A stretch of DNA of 64,000 nucleotides from Silurus meridionalis (taxonomy: Eukaryota > Chordata > Actinopteri > Siluriformes > Siluridae). A program made the position numbers and the translations under genes. Below the pieces are notes generated by a model. That model saw only the letters and a program-made list of their open reading frames with translations, ran no database searches and was not told the origin of the DNA. The first letter of the stretch is position 1; the number at the start of each line of letters is the position of its first letter. Shown here one piece after another: positions 1 through 11,989 of this stretch. Location of the stretch: contig NC_060901.1 of NCBI RefSeq assembly GCF_014805685.1, positions 21,249,905 through 21,313,904 on the forward strand, written 5' to 3'.

Positions 1-102
1 GTGTGTGTGTGTGTTAATGTGTGAGGTGAAAGTTGTGTGTGTGTGTTAGAGAGGTGTGTGTGTTAATGTGTGAGGTGACAGTTGCGTGTGTGTGTGTGTG
101 AG

Positions 103-142
<40 letters not shown>

Positions 143-262
143 GTGAGAGGTGAGAGGTGTGTGTGTGTGTTAGAGAGGTGTGTGTGTGTGTGTGTGTGTG
201 AGGTGTGTGTGTGTGAATGTGTGAGGTGAAAGTTGTGTGTGTGTGTTACAGAGGAGTGTGTG
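1..262. repeat. Compound (GT)n microsatellite with GTGAGGTG interruptions
   Basis: Nearly pure GT dinucleotide with recurrent interruptions (GTGTGAGGTG, GTTAGAGAGG, GTTAATGTGTGAGG), so it behaves as a minisatellite built on a microsatellite. It continues to the window edge, so its full length is unknown. It lies in RAB32 intron 1. Confidence 0.95.
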
Positions 263-1317
263 TGTGTGTATAAAAATAGACACTACTATAGCAGGCCACT
301 CAAGATCTTTCACACACCTCCAAACCATGCACATCAGATCTTCATTCTTGCGTCTTGGTGGAACAGATTGTGTCCCAATACGTGTGTGTGTGTGTGTGTG
401 TGTGTGTACAGTTATAATTTTATTCCGTAGAACAAATATTTCTTTTGGTTTCTGATCCTCTTTTCTTCTTCCTTCTTCTGAACCCGTTTGCGTCACATGG
501 TCACGTGATCACGCACGATCAGCAGCAACGCTTCACGTCTCGGCTCTTCTGATCAGCCTGGAGGACTCACTTTCGTTTTTCCTTCTCGTCCTTCTTTTTC
601 TCAAGGTCAATGTTTAATGCAAAAAACATATAACTTATAAGAGGAAAGTGTGGAACGGGATGCTAAAAAAAAAGCTTATCGGGACGTTCTTCTGTCCTGA
701 AGAACTGATCTCCTTCTCCTAAAAGCCTTGAACAGGTTTGGAGTCTCCATCAGTGAGAACTTCAACAAAATAACTTTGTGATGAAACCGTGCAGATTTTC
801 CTGGTTGAGCAATTCGCACTATTTTTGCACTGTTAGAGAAGTTCATTTCAGGTTCCCTTTCGAGGCTGGTTCCTCTCGAGGTTTCTTCCTCATGAGCTGA
901 AATTCCCCTTCATGCAAACGGTGCTGGACTGGAAACCTGAAAACGCCCCGGAAATTCCATTGGCACTTGATCAAATTCAAAACGGAACTTAGAGGATCAC
1001 GAGATCTTCTACAGGTTTGGAGTTTAGTTCTGAGGGAAAATTCCTCGGCTTAATGAAGCACGTTATCCTGAGAGGCGGAGCACAAAAAGATCTGCAAAAC
1101 CCCTGAGCGCATGAGATCAATTTCAGAAGGACGAGGTGAATGACCGGGGCACTCATCAAAACCGTCCAATAAGATCGCTGCGTTCCTCCGTCCACATTTA
1201 CTCCCATTCTTCTGGGAAGATGATCCACTAGATTTCGTGGAGATTAGTGAGATTTTGTAGTGTGGAGAACCTGCTTTCTGATTCCTTCATCCCTCCATCT
1301 CTCCCTCCGATGAAGGG

Positions 1318-1990
1318 ATGAAGTTCCTCTCTCCTTTTCTTTCTCGCTCTCTTAATCTCTCACCCTCTTTTCCCATCTCTATCCCTTTATTTATTGCTCT
1401 TTTGTCCCTCTACAGCCCTCCATCTTTCGTTCTTTCTTTCTTTTTCATCTATTTCCCCTCTGTCCATCCCTCCCTCTCCCTCCGCTCATCGCTCTTTCAA
1501 TGTTTCCCTCCATCTCGCTCTGTACATTCCTTCGTCTCTTCCTCTCTCCATCTCTCTCCCTTTATCTCTTGTTCTTTCATCTCGTCCATCAGTCTCTCCA
1601 TCTGTTTAGCTCTTTCTTCATCTCATTCCTCTGTCCATCCCTCCCTCTTGCGCTCTCCATCTCTCCCGCTGTCTCTCTTTCTTTTCTCTTTCTTCAATTC
1701 TTTCTCTCTGTCCATCCGTCCCCTTCATCTCCCACATCTCTCTTCTGCCGTCTCTCGTTTCCTTTCATCCCTCTTCATCCCTTCATCCATCTCACAATTC
1801 ATGCTCTCGTTCTCTTTCTTTGTCCCTCCTCGCTCTTCCTTCATCTCTTTCCATCTCTTGCTTTCTTTTATCTCTCTCCTCCTCCATCTTTCTCTTTTTC
1901 CATCTCACTGTCTCCATTCCATCATCTATCCTTCCATCTCTCCTCTCTTTCTATTCTCACCCTCCATGCTTTTCTTCCTCCATTCACCCC

Positions 1991-2027
<37 letters not shown>
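1318..2027. repeat. Polypyrimidine (TCC/CT-rich) low-complexity tract
   Basis: About 700 bp of almost uninterrupted C/T, mostly degenerate CTTTC, CATC and TCCC words, ending in (CT)n at about 1993-2027. The long open frames across it encode only Ser/Leu/Phe/Pro and come from the missing purines. A perfect (CA)n follows at 2132-2173. Confidence 0.9.
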
Positions 2028-2028
<1 letters not shown>

Positions 2029-2130
2029 AATAGCAGAATGCAGGAATGTGTTCATGTTGAAAAGAAAAATATATTAATGGATTCTCATTTCTAAGCATTT
2101 TACATTCATTACAAAGTGCTTTGAAATAGC

Positions 2131-2177
<47 letters not shown>

Positions 2178-2694
2178 ACCCAAGCGGTTTCCGTTTCATT
2201 ATCCGCTCCCAAACCCCCTCTCTACTAAAAGCTCTGCAGGTCTCTCGGCAGTTAATTGCTCTTAATTGCGAGGCTAAATTTACTCCTTTTACCCCTCAGG
2301 TAAACGCCCAGGGCGGCTGACACACAAGAAAAGAGCTTCCCATCTCCTTTCTTTCTGGATTTCCGCCTGGAGTCGAGCAGCTGCTCCATGTGTTTTTTGT
2401 TTTTTTTTCCTCGTCCAAACGGGCTTCCAAAACAATCGCGTTAGAGATTCGTTTATTTACTCCTTTATTGTAAAAAAAAAAAAAAAAAAAAAGCATAAAC
2501 AATTCTGGGTCAGATTTGAATACATCAGTGTTCATTACAGCAGTTTAAAAGCCCCCGTCTGACCTGACGGACGTTAAGCTCCTCACTGAGTCTCCACACA
2601 ATCCACACAAAACCTTCACAAATCTGCTTTACACACAAAAACTTCCACCTCAAACATCATTCACCAGATTAAAATATACAGGATTCAGTTCCTG

Positions 2695-2835
2695 AATGCC
2701 GGATTCTGGTTGGCTGGATGTTTTGTTTACTAATAAAAACCTGGAACCATAAGGAACATCCGATTCCAGGTCCAAAAACCTGGAACCATGAGGAACATCC
2801 GATTCCAGGTCCATCCAATCTGATAGCACTTCTTT
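2695..2835. repeat. Dispersed repeat fragment with internal short duplication
   Basis: Contains GGATTCTGGTTGGCTGGATG, then two adjacent copies of a block reading roughly CCTGGAACCATnAGGAACATC plus CCGATTCCAGGTCC. Related text recurs at about 15270-15350 and 53935-54065, so this is an interspersed element of unknown class. Confidence 0.6.
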
Positions 2836-2980
2836 ATCTCTGGGTGCGCTTGTTGGAAAAGGGCGGGAAACGCCTCACGTAGACGTTTTCCAGATCGATC
2901 CAGATCGAGGGAATAAACTGTGAAGGAATTAGTTTGAAAGCATGGCAGCAACCAAATGTGCGAGTTGCTGCTCAAACAGC

Positions 2981-2981
<1 letters not shown>

Positions 2982-3046
<65 letters not shown>
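2982..3046. repeat. (CA)n microsatellite
   Basis: About 32 uninterrupted CA units in RAB32 intron 1. Confidence 0.97.
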
Positions 3047-3048
<2 letters not shown>

Positions 3049-3339
3049 GAGCTACTATGGCAACTTGTATTGCAAAACCCTTGCATCATCTGCATGCGAT
3101 GCCCCATCATTCGCTTCTAGCTTCACATAAAATAAAGGAGAAGAAGAAAAGAGATCCTCCTAAAAGGTTGTAACACTGGCGCCCCCTACATCTCGTTAGT
3201 ACGCTATGAACAGTCTTCCAGTCGCTCTCCTGGGGACGATTTGGGAAACCATGAAATTACGGCGCAGCACTGGAGCTTTGACGATGGATTTGGACTCTAC
3301 TTAATGTCAACAGTCTGCAACAATGGTTGACGGTAATAA

Positions 3340-3640
3340 ATGGACTTTTGGTGCCACCCAGATGAGGATAAGGCTCTCAAGTCTGGTTCCTCTAAAGGTT
3401 TCGTCCTTAATCCATCTCAAGGAGTTTTTTCTTCACTACCGTTTCTCCTCGCTTGTTAGGGACAAACTTGTTTCACAGAATGTAAGAGTTATAGAACAAA
3501 ACATTTCAGTGAAATATGTGTATTTATCCCTGATGAGGAAACCCGGGGTGACCGTAACAAGGGAAACCTCCCTTAGATGTTCCTTGAGTGGAACCAGACT
3601 CAAACCCTTCCTCATCCGGGTGACGCAAGAGTGTGATTAC
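3340..3640. repeat. Common teleost interspersed repeat, + orientation
   Basis: Contains CTGGTTCCTCTAAAGGTTTC, a GGAGTTTTTTCTTCACTACC-like phrase, CTTGTTAGGGACAAACTTG and GGAACCAGACTCAAACC. The same phrases appear on the other strand at about 47730-47915. From memory this is one of the commonest fish interspersed repeats. I do not assign a family name. Confidence 0.65.
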
Positions 3641-5249
3641 AAACCATTAAAACGTTACAAACATCGGAGAGTGAGAAATCTTATGAGTGTGTGATTACGA
3701 GGAATGTCCTTCCTACAGTTTTCAGTCATTTGAAGTTCCTGAGCAACTCATAAATCAGCTCAAGATCTGAGATCGTTATAGATTCAACACCAGCTCCAAT
3801 AAACCTTTAGATGTTATATTTTTGGAGTGTTGATTAAGAGGTTCCTCAGTGTCCGAGGTGGGTCACGACTGGATCTGGCGCAAATTTCGCAAAAAAAAAG
3901 CTGCATTGCGGAGGAATTGACGTAGCTGCTGTTTGTAATATTAAAGGCTTTGTTTTTGTCGGTTTGCTTCCGGAGTGCGTATCGGATTCCCATATTTCCC
4001 GGGATGATCTCGATAAACGCTCCCGGATCGATAGCCTGGCCCTTGTTGCCACGCTTAGTAGCGAGTCAGAGTGAGGTGAGAGGTCTTTTGTGTCTCCCAT
4101 GGGTTCGAGGATCAATCGGGATTCGCGGCTCGTCTATACCTTCTTCAATAAAGCTATAAAGAGTCAGGAGAGTGGATGCTGATGGCACACGTTATTAGAA
4201 AAGGGGGAGAAGAAATTAGCAAATGCCTCAATTTCTCCTTGATTGAAGTAAATTTCAGGAATGCCAACATGAAGAACATGGGGGGTGGAGAAGAGGACGA
4301 CGAAGCGAAGGAAAATAACGAGAACGAAAGCCAAAGAACAAGGGAAAGTCTTTCGCCCATAGCCATGGCAACCACAAGTTTTTCTTTGCACGGCCCTAAT
4401 CGTGGTTATGATCTCGTGGGTGTGTTGTCATAGAAACAGGCCAAGCCAGACAAGCCAGCTGCAAGTACCAAGCCCCCCACCACCACCACCCTCTCCATCC
4501 CCCGCATCCCCCTTGGTATGCGAATAAACAGCGTCGCACTTCAGATACTGACCATCTCCCCAACGTCCCTCATCTCACTCACACCAGTAATGAAAGCCGG
4601 ACGAAGATGAAACGAGGCGAGATGTCTGCGCAGGGCACATCCCTCAAGGAGATGATCATTTAACCCAATCTAGCTCAAAAAAATCTGGAGATTTCAGAGA
4701 AATGTCTTTCACGGAACATGAATTGGTTCTTATTCATCACTTCGGCACAAAAATGACTTGTAGAAAACATCTTTTTATCCAAATACGATTGCCGCGAAGG
4801 TTCAATGGGTCGAAGCGAACGTCCGCGGGTCCCAAGTGTCTCGTCGATATTTACGACTGCAATCAGGAGGCTTTGATGGTTTAATCCGAACCAGAACAGG
4901 CTTCACGTGAGAAAGCGTTCTGTTCAGTAGTTGGTGCTTAAATGCGGAGCTGTTCATGGTCCTGATATCACTTGATATTATTTACAGTTTAATATTCATT
5001 ACAAACTCGTCCTCAAAGATCATGGATTCCCATGAACATCAGTGTAACACACACTCGTTTGTGTTCTTGCTCATGAATTAAAGTCATCCTGAGTTTCCAC
5101 AACATGCGTGTACTATGGACTCCTTACGATCGGTCGTCTCCTTAAAACCGAGCTCCAGGAAGCAGCCCTGAACGTCTGATGAATTACGCAAGCGTTTTGT
5201 TCACTTTGCTGCAGGTTATAGCGTTAATCAAAAAATAAAAAAACATTGT

Positions 5250-5340
5250 TATGACGGCAGCATGTCGGTACTTGGATTTGAACTCTTAACCTTCTGGTCA
5301 GAAGGTCCACCTTTTAACCACTTTCCTTCCACCAGGCGAG
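5250..5340 (-). repeat. tRNA-derived SINE-like fragment, - orientation
   Basis: Read on the minus strand it gives GTGGTTAAAAGGTGGACCTTCTGACCAGAAGGTTAAGAGTTCAAATCC-type text with a box-B-like GAGTTCAAATCC. The same architecture occurs on the plus strand at about 20155-20290. It lies in RAB32 intron 1. Confidence 0.55.
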
Positions 5341-6589
5341 ATTTGGTACTGAAACCTTGCAAATCGCTCCGGTTCCTGTTCCTCATTCCCCATAAAGGTA
5401 CAGACATTCTTGTGGCTGTGAAATCAATCGAGGGCTTAGAACAAGGATCTGGATTTCTCCGGAGCTCCAGGGTTGTAATCATGCGCATCTCTTTCTCAGG
5501 CAGCCCAAGAGGAGTAGAGCTATTCTGGGTTACAGTGGGAGGACAAAAGCCCTGGTTTCACTCAGGCTCCAACTCGCACATCTTCACTGAAAGTCTCGAT
5601 TACAGTCTTTTTAGTCAGGGTCATTATAATCATTAGATCGGGAGAATGAGGGAGAGAGAGAGAGAGAGAGAGAGATGGAGACAAAGAGAGAGAAAGAGAG
5701 TGAGTTTAAAATAAATAAATAAATAAAATACACTTTTAAGTTCTCAAAGCAAAGTGCCAATTACTTGCTTGATTAACGGTGTTAATGGGGGGCGTACAGT
5801 TCTGCACACTGTTCTGTGTAAGTTAAACCGGAGTTTAGATGGAGAGCTTCATTCATCCGACCGAAAAAAATGCAAACTTCTCCAAAGAAATGTCTTGACA
5901 GACATCAGGCAGAAAAAAGGAGGAATTTTTTTTTTGTTTTTTTTATAATATATAATAAATAAATATATAAATATATAATAAATTCTAAAAATAAAACAAA
6001 AATAAAATAATTTATAGAATAATATTTGTATAAAAATATATGAAAACAAAACGGAATAAATCAAATGAATGCCATACACTTTTTTCATTATATTGATTAA
6101 ATTGAGAGATTTAAATTGGCACAGATTTAATTGATTAAATGAAATTAAATAAATGGTCAAATTGAATTAAATACTGTACGGAGCGACCAATAGTTTGTGA
6201 GCAACGTTTTCTATGTCGATGGATTTCTCCTCGTTTCTCGAGAGCTTTCTCTCAGCACAGCTGCTGCTACGTGAACACGACGTACCGCAACAGTCCGTAC
6301 CTGAGAGTCGCATAAAATACAGATTAACATGGCAGAGGTGGAGCTGTAACCTCTTGGAGACAGAACATCCCTAATGTATAAACCTGAGAGATCTCACAAA
6401 ACGAGAAGGGTAGAAGATCTAGCTCATGGCATGTTGATGTAATGGTAGTGAGGAGAACAGCATTTGACACTGCATCATTAGAAAGCATGCTCCCTCAGGG
6501 GGAGGGGGAGAGGGGGGGTTACACATGACCTCAGACTGTGGTCATCAACCTCATCACTATAAATCTTGCTGCATTTGGAGTCTACAGGC

Positions 6590-6840
6590 AAAAACAGGGT
6601 GTGTTTGGAACCAAGAACGGTTGATACCAGAATCGTGCACCAATCCAGCTCCATGAAGATCTGCTATAGAGCTCAAACACCACCCCAGACCTACTCACTT
6701 CCTCACCTACATCTTCATCTGGCTGAATGAAATCTTCACAAATCTCCACAACATCTAGTGGAGCTCATTCCAGGAGAAAATGAGAACTCAATGTGGATTA
6801 TGATGTTCCAAAATTAAGACACGTTCCAGATGTTTCTAGG
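6590..6840. repeat. Tc1-related non-autonomous repeat fragment
   Basis: Carries hallmark phrases of the family that recurs through the window: CCAGCTCCATGAAGATCTGC, TATAGAGCTC, CACTTCCTCACCTACATC and ACATCTAGTGGA. It ends about 55 bp before RAB32 exon 2. Confidence 0.6.
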
Positions 6841-6894
6841 TTTTTGTCTGTATAGTGTACATGCAAATGTTTGGAATTTTCTTTTTGCTCTCAG

Positions 6895-7172
6895 GCCAGG
6901 AGCGCTTCGGGAACATGACCAGAGTGTACTATAAGGAGGCAGTGGGAGCGTTCGTGGTGTACGACGTGACCCGGAACGCCACGTTCGAAGCCGTGATGAA
7001 ATGGAAGCATGACTTGGACAGCAAGGTGAAACTCGGCAACGGCAGCCCGATCCCCTCCGTCCTGCTGGCGAATAAATGCGACCAGAAAAAGGACGGCTCG
7101 AGGAGCACCTCGGACATGGACACCTTCTGCAAGGAGGCCGGCTTCCTGGGTTGGTTCGAGACGTCAGCGAAG
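6895..7172 (+). CDS. RAB32: RAB32 exon 2
   Basis: 278 nt. Acceptor TTTTTGCTCTCAG, donor AAG|GTAACT. It enters with two bases that complete a glycine codon and leaves in phase 0. It encodes switch II, the G4 motif NKCDQ and the G5 motif ETSAK. A T-rich run follows soon after the donor. Confidence 0.95.
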
Positions 7173-7663
7173 GTAACTTGCACTAGCGTCTTATCAGAAA
7201 GGAATTTTTTTTTTTTTTTTTTCGATGGAGCTCCTGGTTTTGGCAAATGTAGATGTCATTGTGAAGAACATTGCTGTGTGTGTGATGGTGATGGTGATGG
7301 TGATCGATCTGTTGCTCACCTCATTCCTCGTACACACTGAACCATCTGAGAACATCTAACCAAACTCACATGTTTGACGTGTTCTTTACAGATCAGGACA
7401 AAAAGTCTTAGTGTGCTTGTGGTGCTTCACATGGTTTCACATGACCTCGCATGGCTTAGTGAGCATGTGACTGGTTAGTGTGTGTGTGTTTGCAGGCATA
7501 CATTGGCTGTGAGTGATTGGAGCTGTTGGACAGAAGGTGTCTCATCACCCAGTCTGCATGAGCACATGCTTCTGAGCTAAATCTATCCATCAGGAATTCA
7601 GACACACTGATGTCTAGTAGGAAGCTCCAGCACCTGGTGTGTGTGTGTGTTTGTGTTCCTGTC

Positions 7664-7701
<38 letters not shown>

Positions 7702-7975
7702 CTAATAATGAGCTCCACTTTTTTCTGGGAACTGGATTTTGTAGGAGATTTGTGAGGTGAAGTGAAAAATAGGAGGCCTCTCAAGATCTTCCACACACAT
7801 CCAACCTCATGGAACGCAGATCAGGAACAGGTTCAGGTCTCCAAGTTCAGGCGAAGGAAAAATGTCCTGCTCACGTGCCTCCGATTTCGTGAGAACATTT
7901 TGAATAAGAAGCACATACGTGGAAAAGTCGGATGTCCAAATACTTTTTTTTGGTGCATGTGTGTGTGTTTTTGTC

Positions 7976-8023
<48 letters not shown>

Positions 8024-8774
8024 GTAAGTGCCCACGCCGGCTGGGACACGGTGTTCTGGTAGAAGCCGTGGTAATTGTGACGATGTGGGCTTGTCTCCAT
8101 GGTAACTTCCTTATTAATCCATCCTCGGGTAATGCTCCAAGGAAACCAGAGGTCACATGGTGCAGCGCTGGTCAGTCCTGCAGCCGAGCGGAGACAGAAA
8201 AGACTCCGTTAATCCAGGAGAACGAGTTGAGACGAGACGAGACAGAGAAAGTTTCTCCAGTTCGTTTTCTGTACTTTGTCTCCTCATCTCCTAGACGCCC
8301 CATCCCCCCTCCCGTCCTGGATTTATTGAGGTGATCGGGTTCAGCTCTTTGGTCTGACACGAGGACGGGATTTATCGATACTCGTGATCTTGTGACCCTA
8401 ATGGCCTCCCACACTACAATTTTTTTTTTTTTTTGTTTTGTTTTTGTCCAATTCTTGCAACAAAAAAAACCCTTACATTTTTTTTTTTTTAGGATTTATT
8501 TTTTCACTGAATTTGTGTTTTAAGAAAATCGACAATTATCATGTCTAGCATCTCACACATGCACTACTCACGTTCCTGGAAATACGTACAAAAAAATCTG
8601 ATACACGAATCTTTTCTCCTGCAGGACAACATCAACGTGGATGAGGCGGCCCGGTTCCTGGTGGAGCACATCCTCCTGAACGACAAAGGCGCCCCGTGTG
8701 AGGAGAGCAACGGCGACCGGATCAAGCTGGACCAAGACGTCGTTCCTGCCGAGAGCAAGCCGGGTTGCTGCTAG
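6895..8774 (+). CDS. RAB32: RAB32 small GTPase, exons 2-3 (5' end missing)
   Basis: Partial gene for the Rab-family GTPase RAB32, known to direct cargo to melanosomes and other lysosome-related organelles and to anchor PKA at mitochondria. The coding sequence is join(6895..7172, 8625..8774), 141 complete codons plus a stop. Exon 2 opens at the GQERF switch II motif and carries the family signature GNMTRVYYKEAVGAFVV, the guanine-binding NKCD (7071-7082) and ETSAK (7158-7172). Exon 3 gives DNINVDEAARFLVEHIL and ends in Cys-Cys, the geranylgeranylation site. The exon borders match RAB32 (WDIA|GQERF and SAK|DNIN). RAB38 is the closest alternative, but the KIKLDQ-like tail and the ADGB neighbour favour RAB32. 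Exon 1, with the P-loop and switch I, is outside the window. Confidence 0.95.
7600..8022. repeat. RAB32 intron 2: two (GT)n tracts around a dispersed-repeat copy
   Basis: (GT)n at about 7666-7699 and 7979-8022. Between them (about 7716-7950) is a copy of the Tc1-related family, with GGCCTCTCAAGATCTTCC, ACACACATCCAACCTCATGG and a 3' end reading GTCGGATGTCCAAATACTTT. Confidence 0.8.
8625..8774 (+). CDS. RAB32: RAB32 exon 3 (terminal)
   Basis: 150 nt after acceptor TTTTCTCCTGCAG: 49 codons and TAG at 8772-8774. It encodes the last helix of the G domain and the hypervariable tail, ending KPGCC. The double cysteine is the expected prenylation signal, so the reading frame is intact to its end. Confidence 0.95.
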   Translation, partial: DNINVDEAARFLVEHILLNDKGAPCEESNGDRIKLDQDVVPAESKPGCC

Positions 8775-9700
8775 CGCCGCGTCTCAACCCGTCCTCGAAA
8801 GCGTGGAGGGGTCAAAGGGCCACAGACTCAGACCCAGAACCCCGTCTTCAACTTCCATCCTTTCACCACCATCATCATCCTCATCATCATCATCATTCTC
8901 ATTCCAAAACCAGGACGACTTGCATACTACAGTATATAGTATAGTATATACACTAGCGACCTTTTCGTCTCTTCTCGTCTCGTCTCGTCTCTTTCTCCTC
9001 GCGTCTTTCGTTTTCTCGCTCGTTCTAGACGTTTGTAACGATCGTTTGCTCATTTTTTTTTAGATAGAATAAGCACAACCCTACAGGTGTCATAGGAGGC
9101 TGTACCAAGTACACGTTTAACTTGCATCGTCCTTCATCGTCTGAAGGTCCCTCTGAAGTTCCACCAACGTCATCCCAGAAGCTCGAGAGTAGCGGCGACT
9201 TCGCAAGGTTCTTTTTTCTTTTCCCAGGTTTTCTGAACTCCATGTTCTTAAAAAAAAAATAAAAAATGCAAATAAATAAAAATCAAGAAGAATTTTTTTT
9301 TTTAATGAAAGTATCTAAAAAAAAAAAAAAAAAAAAAGACGAGAATCCGATCGAAAGTTCAAACGTAAAAAAATTCGTATTCAGTTATTTTTTTCATCTT
9401 CTTTCTGTTTCTGGAGTCTGTTGGTTTTTCATTTCCAAAGGACCCTCAAAGAAGGTCCACGATCCGTCCCGAGCATCATGAGGAACCCTGCAGGAACCCG
9501 TTTGTTCGAGGTCCGTGAGCCGAAATGTTCCTGGAGCGAACGCATACGCTCGGTTTCCTGACCAGGTTCATGCCAGGGTTTGGGAGGAGTGGTATCTCCA
9601 GGATTGTTGGAGATGTGTGAAGTGTGATACTTCACTTAACTGTTTTTAAAAAATGCTGGATACTTTTTTTTTAAAGCAAAATTCAACTTTTCAAATAAAA
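8775..9700 (+). other. RAB32: RAB32 3' UTR (inferred)
   Basis: Non-coding sequence after the stop, with a CAT-repeat stretch (about 8865-8900), T/C-rich runs and several A-rich stretches. The extent is inferred from the first good polyadenylation hexamer with non-repeat context at 9694-9699. A-rich AATAAA-like words at about 9257-9282 could give a shorter transcript. Confidence 0.5.
9694..9699 (+). terminator. RAB32: Candidate poly(A) signal of RAB32
   Basis: AATAAA in CAAATAAAATGC, about 920 bp after the stop and followed by GT/T-rich text (GGTATTGTGGTCC). It is a candidate only, because other A-rich hexamers lie upstream. Confidence 0.45.
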
Positions 9701-9769
9701 TGCTTTTGATGAAACCCTCTGGTATTGTGGTCCAGTGTTTCTAATGTGCCCCTAAACATCTAATCATAC

Positions 9770-10560
9770 GTGGTTCCTCAGCGAAACGTTTCTCTTGGAA
9801 TGAAGTGACCGAAACGCTGTTCCAACATCTTGATGCTCCTGTGCACAAAGCCGGCTCCATGAACACTCGGTGTTGAGACTGGAGCAGAAGAGCTTCAGCA
9901 TCATGTATGAAGCCCTGACCTTCTCAACCCCATCAACACTTTTGAGATGATGTGGAATTGAAGCCTCCTCACCTCCTCCAACACCAGAACCTGATCTCAA
10001 CACTGTAGATCACGAACAAGCACTGATCCCTACAGCCACAGCTCAAATCTAGCGGAAACCAGAAAGCCAGAGAAGATCAGGTACAACCTCCATAAATGTT
10101 GGTCATCCGAATACTTTTGGCCCTATCTGTATTATTGTGTGAGTGACCGTGGCAAAAGTTTGTGGACACCTGATTGCTATGTGCTTCTTTTTTAGCTTCC
10201 CGTTCCACATTTACTTCTTCAAGAAGCTTCACTGAGGTGATGTTCCACTAGATTTCTTGGAGATGTGAGATTTCAGGTCCACATATCTGTTTACAGATTT
10301 GAGCCGTAGCAGGCCACTCAAGATCTCTATGAAGATGTGCTTTCCATGGATTGGATGCGTGTGGAAGATCTCGAGTGGCCTCTTATAGAGCTCCAAACCT
10401 TATGGGATGAATGTGAACACCACTGCAAGACCTCCTCACTTAGTGATCCAGAGCAGTACCTAAAATCTCACAAATCTTCACGGAATCTAGTGGAACATCT
10501 TCCCAGAAGTGTGAAGATTATAATAAGTTGGAAAAGGTGGAGAAAATGAGGTTCTTATGG
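9770..10560. repeat. Tc1-related non-autonomous repeats (clustered fragments)
   Basis: At least two copies in opposite senses. Recurrent phrases are GCTCCTGTGCACAAAGCCGG, CCAAAGTTTGTGGACACC-like text at about 10155, GGCCACTCAAGATCTCTATG, TGGATTGGATGCGTGTGGAA and GGAACATCTTCCCAGAAG. No transposase frame survives. The region is intergenic between RAB32 and ADGB. Confidence 0.65.
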
Positions 10561-11390
10561 ATGAAATCGTCCATGTGTGACCTGATTATGACCCAAAGAC
10601 CTCAAACCCTGCTTTCTGTTCAAGGTCATCACCTTTGGTGATGGAATCCATGATCTTTATTTCATATCTGAATGATGGAATTATGTTCTTTTCCACCACA
10701 AATATCTAGAGCTGATGTTCTCAGCATCCCTGAGCCAGCCTCCAGTACAGTACAGTAATCTTCTTGCAGGTCCCCAGATCATGAAATGATTGTTTAGACT
10801 GTAACCAGTGCTCTGTGATTAACCTCACCATCAACATCTTTGATTTCCCTGCTGGGGCGTTTCCTGGGACGCAACCCACAACACGGAGGAGAACTGGTCA
10901 CCAGGGGTTTGTTAAATCGGTGTTCATGAAGTTAACATTGATTGCAGAAGAAAGCTACAATGAAACATGGCGTGTCACAGCTGCAAGCTGTAGAAGAACC
11001 TTTGAGAACTGGTGGAAGCGGTAGTGAAATCTTGGTGTGGTCTTCCTGCAAATTCACCAAGAACTTAATGTTCACACCAAACAATGAATCAGGAATTTGG
11101 TGGTTTTTCACATGGTATCTGCTGGTGAGTGAGGGACAGCGCTGTAGGTAGAACCGGTGTGCTGTTGAGAATCATCTGAGAAGATCATCCAGATCTCATA
11201 TAATCAGAAGAGCATCTCGTATTGAGATTTGACGTGTCACGTGATTGGCTGATGAGGCATTTCTCAGGTGTACAGGTGTTAATAATATATTGATGAATCA
11301 GCATATTTCGTATTGGCCAAAGGTTTTCGGACACCCCACAAGTTCACTGCTGCTTCACGCGTGTTGTGAAGTCTCAGGGTTCACAGTCAC
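10561..11390. other. Intergenic, no gene recognised
   Basis: Mixed-composition sequence with short open frames only (69-70 codons, overlapping in different frames at about 10815-11150). I find no splice-bounded exon with family similarity and no long tandem repeat. It could be old transposon sequence. Confidence 0.5.
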
Positions 11391-11399
11391 GTGATTGAG

Positions 11400-11985
11400 C
11401 TTACTACAGGTGTTTCCCTCCATCTCTCTTTCTATCTCTCTCTCTCTCTCTCACTCCATCACACACACACACACACTCCCTCCATGTCTCTCTCTCTCTC
11501 ACATTTTCTCTCTCTCACTCCATCACACACACTCCCTCCATCTCTCTGTCTCTCTCTCTCTCTCTCTCACTCCATCACACACACCCTCCATCTCTCTTTC
11601 TCTCACTTTCTCTCGCGCTCTCTCTCTCTCTCTCTCTCTCTCACTTTCTCTCACTCCATCTCACACACACACTCCCTTCATATCTCTCTTTCTCCCACTC
11701 ACTTTCTCTCTCGCCTCTCACTCTCTCACTCCATCACACACACCCTCCATCTCTCTCTCTCTCTCACTTTCTCTCTCGCTCTCTCACTTTCTCTCTCTCT
11801 CCATCTCTCACTCTCTATCTCTCTCTCTCTCTCTCACACACACACCCTCCAGCTCGCGCTCTCTCTCTCTCTCTCTCTCACTCTCTCTCTCTCTCACACT
11901 CCATCTCACACACACACACACACACACTCACTCTCTCTCTCTCTCTCTCTTTCTCACACACTCTCTCTCTCTCTCTCACTCACAC
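11400..11985. repeat. CT/CA compound microsatellite upstream of ADGB
   Basis: About 580 bp of (CT)n mixed with (CA)n, broken by a recurring phrase near ACTCCATCACACACAC and CCCTCCATCTCTCT. It is a tandem repeat of about 50-60 bp units as well as a microsatellite. It ends about 40 bp before the ADGB X-box. Confidence 0.92.
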
Positions 11986-11989
11986 CGAC

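Larger units (their letters stand above)
263..6894 (+). other. RAB32: RAB32 intron 1 (3' part): no coding exon found
   Basis: No stretch here encodes the RAB32 N terminus (P-loop GxxGxGKTS, switch I, or a WDIA end followed by a donor), so exon 1 must lie before position 1. The interval holds a pyrimidine-rich tract (about 1318-2027), (CA)n at 2132-2173 and 2982-3046, poly(A) at 2472-2492, (GA)n at 5649-5676, an AT-rich block at about 5930-6170, and dispersed-repeat fragments. I see nothing else supportable between 3.7 and 5.2 kb. Confidence 0.7.

Noticed and set aside
1318..2094. 258-codon open frame
   Set aside because: C/T-rich low complexity in RAB32 intron 1.
1..6894. Search for RAB32 exon 1 (P-loop, switch I)
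   Set aside because: No GVGKT-type or WDIA-ending coding segment with a donor was seen on the + strand. Exon 1 must be upstream of the window.
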